Assembly (NCBI GenBank): GCA_022704645.1
Contig: JAKJGA010000103.1
Coordinates: forward strand, 1 to 6,079
DNA: 6,079 nt
Direction of reading: 5' to 3'
DNA from: Spirochaetota bacterium
GTDB lineage: Bacteria > Spirochaetota > UBA4802 > JAFGJZ01
Shown: piece after piece, positions 4,693-6,079 of the stretch
Numbering within the stretch: position 1 is the first letter of the stretch
Layout: each line of letters begins with the position of its first letter
Made by a program: the position numbers and the translations under genes
Notes under the pieces: model-generated
The model's input: the letters and a program-made list of their open reading frames with translations, nothing else
Databases searched by the model: none
Told to the model about the DNA's origin: nothing

Positions 4693-5280
4693 TTATGCGG
4701 AAGTCAGTTCCTTTATAGTTTGAAGAATTTCGCGTCTTCCGTTTTTGTTCGTTGATGAAGATAGAAAAATATCCTTTTTGTCGATCTCAAGAGCTTCAGC
4801 TATAGTCTCAAGCGATTTCTTCTGTTCGGGCTTTTTGAGCTTGTCTGATTTAGTAGCGATTATAGCCGTAGGTATATTGAGTTCTGAAAGTTTGGTTATA
4901 ATGCGGCGTTCTTCTTCCCCCGGCTTTCTTCTTGAGTCAACCAGCAGAAATATCGCTTTGAGATTATCGGATTCGGTAATAAATTTTTCAATCATGACTG
5001 CAAATTCCTCTTTAAGCTTTAGGGGAACTTTGGCGAATCCGTAACCGGGAAGATCTACCATCACCATTTCGTCATTTATGTTAAAGAAATTGATTTTCTG
5101 TGTCATTCCGGGTTTATTCCCGACGCGGACGAGATCCTTGCGGTTAACGAGCATGTTTATGAGTGAAGACTTTCCGCAGTTTGACCTTCCAATAAATGCG
5201 AAGTGGGGAAGGCGTATTTTGGGATAATCTTTCGGATCAGTTGCGCTTTTTATGTATTCAGCTTTTAGTATTTTCATCAT
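4693..5280 (-). CDS. ysxC: Ribosome biogenesis GTP-binding protein YihA/YsxC/EngB
   Basis: A 195-residue TrmE-Era-EngA-YihA-Septin family GTPase of the normal length. The G motifs are all present: Walker A GRSNCGKSS (31-39), G2 Thr60 in KPGMTQ, G3 DLPG (76-79), G4 TKSD (143-146) and a G5-like SSST (174-177). YsxC/EngB assists late assembly of the 50S ribosomal subunit and is essential in several bacteria. The translation starts MMKILK; either ATG (5280 or 5277) may be used, and the ribosome binding site is weak. Its start lies inside the end of rimI (overlap 5258-5280), so translational coupling is likely, and both genes serve ribosome maturation. In Bacillus the gene follows lon; that arrangement is absent here. 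Confidence 0.95.
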   Translation of the reverse strand: MMKILKAEYIKSATDPKDYPKIRLPHFAFIGRSNCGKSSLINMLVNRKDLVRVGNKPGMTQKINFFNINDEMVMVDLPGYGFAKVPLKLKEEFAVMIEKFITESDNLKAIFLLVDSRRKPGEEERRIITKLSELNIPTAIIATKSDKLKKPEQKKSLETIAEALEIDKKDIFLSSSTNKNGRREILQTIKELTSA

Positions 5281-5722
5281 TTACCGTGTTTATAGTTGCT
5301 TTCATTATTATAGCATTTTCATTTCCGTAGTAGTTTTTCCGGCGTGCTATTTCGGTAAAGCCATTTTTATTATAAAATTTTACTGCCTGATTGTTTTCAT
5401 TTACTTCAAGAAACACTTCACTGATTCCGTCCTCTGAAAGCGTATCGAACATGCGTTTTAATAATGCTCCGGCTAATCCTTTGTTCCTGAATTTTTCTTT
5501 TACCCCAATGCGTAAAAGTTCTGCTTCAAAACTGTTTTTTGAGTAAATTATACAGCCTGCGGATTCTCCATCTATTACAGCAATTTCGGAATAGTTAAGT
5601 CGATTTGCGATTGATTCTTCAATATTTTTAAGATTCCATGGCTTGCTGAAAACATTTTTTTCGATTTCTTCAATTATTGTTGCAGAGCGGGAGTCCGCTT
5701 TCATGAAAATAATATCACACAT
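5258..5722 (-). CDS. rimI: Ribosomal protein S18-alanine N-acetyltransferase RimI
   Basis: A GNAT acetyltransferase with RimI hallmarks: FSKPWNLKNIEESI near the start, EAELLRIGVKEKFRNKGLAG as motif A (R-x-x-G-x-A for acetyl-CoA binding), and EVFLEVNENNQAVKFYNKNG then RRKNYY near the end. RimI acetylates the N-terminal alanine of ribosomal protein S18. The frame is open back to ATG 5761 (167 residues). ATG 5722 (154 residues) is chosen because it puts the first beta strand (IIFMKAD) at the N-terminus and the PW motif at the same distance from the start as in E. coli RimI. Neither start has a good ribosome binding site, so 5761 remains possible. It is the first gene of the rimI-yihA-phosphoesterase operon and overlaps yihA by 23 bases. 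It is not accompanied here by tsaB/tsaD, its frequent neighbours. Confidence 0.88.
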   Translation of the reverse strand: MCDIIFMKADSRSATIIEEIEKNVFSKPWNLKNIEESIANRLNYSEIAVIDGESAGCIIYSKNSFEAELLRIGVKEKFRNKGLAGALLKRMFDTLSEDGISEVFLEVNENNQAVKFYNKNGFTEIARRKNYYGNENAIIMKATINTVNDENTKS

Positions 5723-5786
5723 AGCATTCAGAGTGAATTGCCGATGATCTGAGTCAAGCATAATGTCCGGCCCGGAATGGCTCTTT

Positions 5787-5815
5787 CTAATACATTTTGC
5801 GAAAGCGGCAACAAA
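5787..5815 (-). promoter_or_regulatory. Possible promoter of the rimI operon (weak)
   Basis: On the minus strand TTTGTT (5815-5810) and TATTAG (5792-5787) are separated by exactly 17 bases, and TATTAG is preceded directly by TG. Both boxes are imperfect. It is the best-spaced pair I found upstream of rimI, and transcription would start near 5780. Confidence 0.22.
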
Positions 5816-5981
5816 AAAACAAATTCAATAGCTTGAAAGAATTGGTATAAAAAACTCCAAAATGCAAACAATATGGCATTAAGTGTTTAAAAAATGAGTC
5901 ATTATCATTGATTAATTCGGGTAAACCGGATAGACTCAAGATTTAAGAAATTTTTCCGACTGAACAGCCTAAAAATTATTC

Positions 5982-6010
5982 TTGACAAATTCATCTTCGG
6001 GAACGATGAA
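5982..6010 (+). promoter_or_regulatory. TTGACA box with overlapping inverted repeat (possible operator)
   Basis: A perfect -35 TTGACA lies at 5982-5987. No good -10 sits at standard spacing: 17 bases on is GATGAA (6005-6010), while GATAAT at 6014-6019 is 26 bases away. An inverted repeat TTCATC (5990-5995) / GATGAA (6005-6010) fills exactly this spacer and could be a regulator site or an RNA hairpin. A transcript from here would have a leader of roughly 45 bases. Confidence 0.35.
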
Positions 6011-6048
6011 AAGGATAATCTGATGCACTTCAGATATATTTATCAATT

Positions 6049-6079
6049 AAGGAGAATTTATATGAAGAGAGTGCTATCT
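6049..6079 (+). CDS. Start of a rightward gene (partial), with strong ribosome binding site
   Basis: AAGGAG at 6049-6054 lies seven bases before ATG 6062, and six codons (MKRVLS) are present before the window ends; the interval given includes the ribosome binding site. A positively charged start followed by hydrophobic residues would suit a signal peptide or membrane anchor, but six residues are too few to say. It is transcribed divergently from the rimI operon. Confidence 0.6.

Larger units (their letters stand above)
5723..6061. other. Divergent intergenic region between rimI and the right-edge gene
   Basis: About 340 AT-rich bases with no credible gene on either strand. It should hold the promoters of the leftward operon and of the rightward gene. 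It contains a weak interrupted repeat AATGC/GCATT (5861-5880), a TTGACA box (5982-5987), a short inverted repeat (5990-6010) and the ribosome binding site of the next gene. Nothing else stands out. Confidence 0.6.

Overview
This window reads as chromosomal DNA from a low-GC, Gram-positive-like bacterium, most likely one of the Clostridia (inference). The support is AT-rich coding sequence, AAGGAG-type ribosome binding sites, TTGACA/TATAAT-like promoters, and a RimI plus YihA/YsxC housekeeping pair. No rRNA, tRNA, CRISPR array, transposase or integrase is visible.

Left part (1-837): the last 29 codons of an unrecognised gene, then a complete PP-loop ATPase of the diphthine--ammonia ligase (DPH6-like) family, whose bacterial role is not established.

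Non-coding block (838-1376): about 540 bases without a credible protein gene but unusually rich in perfect inverted repeats. Roughly ten stem-loops lie between 857 and 1292, including a perfect 14-bp stem. One hairpin followed by a long T-run is a strong intrinsic terminator on the minus strand, although no minus-strand gene lies upstream of it. The block is either a composite palindromic interspersed repeat or a structured, possibly minus-strand, RNA.

Accessory cassette (1324-2787): a good promoter drives a 77-residue Lys/Ser/Ala-rich basic protein. Twelve bases later comes a 205-residue protein that looks like a TIR/nucleoside-deoxyribosyltransferase-like Rossmann protein with an FNMPFELG motif, followed by a RimJ/RimL-type GNAT acetyltransferase. 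The first two genes form the most interesting unit here: a candidate two-gene system, possibly for defence or stress. That function is inferred from fold-like motifs and context, not shown.

Middle (2848-3388): a 105-residue three-helix membrane protein with its own extended -10 promoter, then a start-less remnant of a TrkA-C/RCK_C regulatory domain, the tail of a lost transporter gene.

Right part (3407-5761, minus strand): rimI, yihA/ysxC and a 419-residue calcineurin-like metallophosphoesterase form a compact operon, with rimI and yihA overlapping by 23 bases. A divergent intergenic region of about 300 bases follows. The window ends six codons into a rightward gene beginning MKRVLS, preceded by a strong ribosome binding site.
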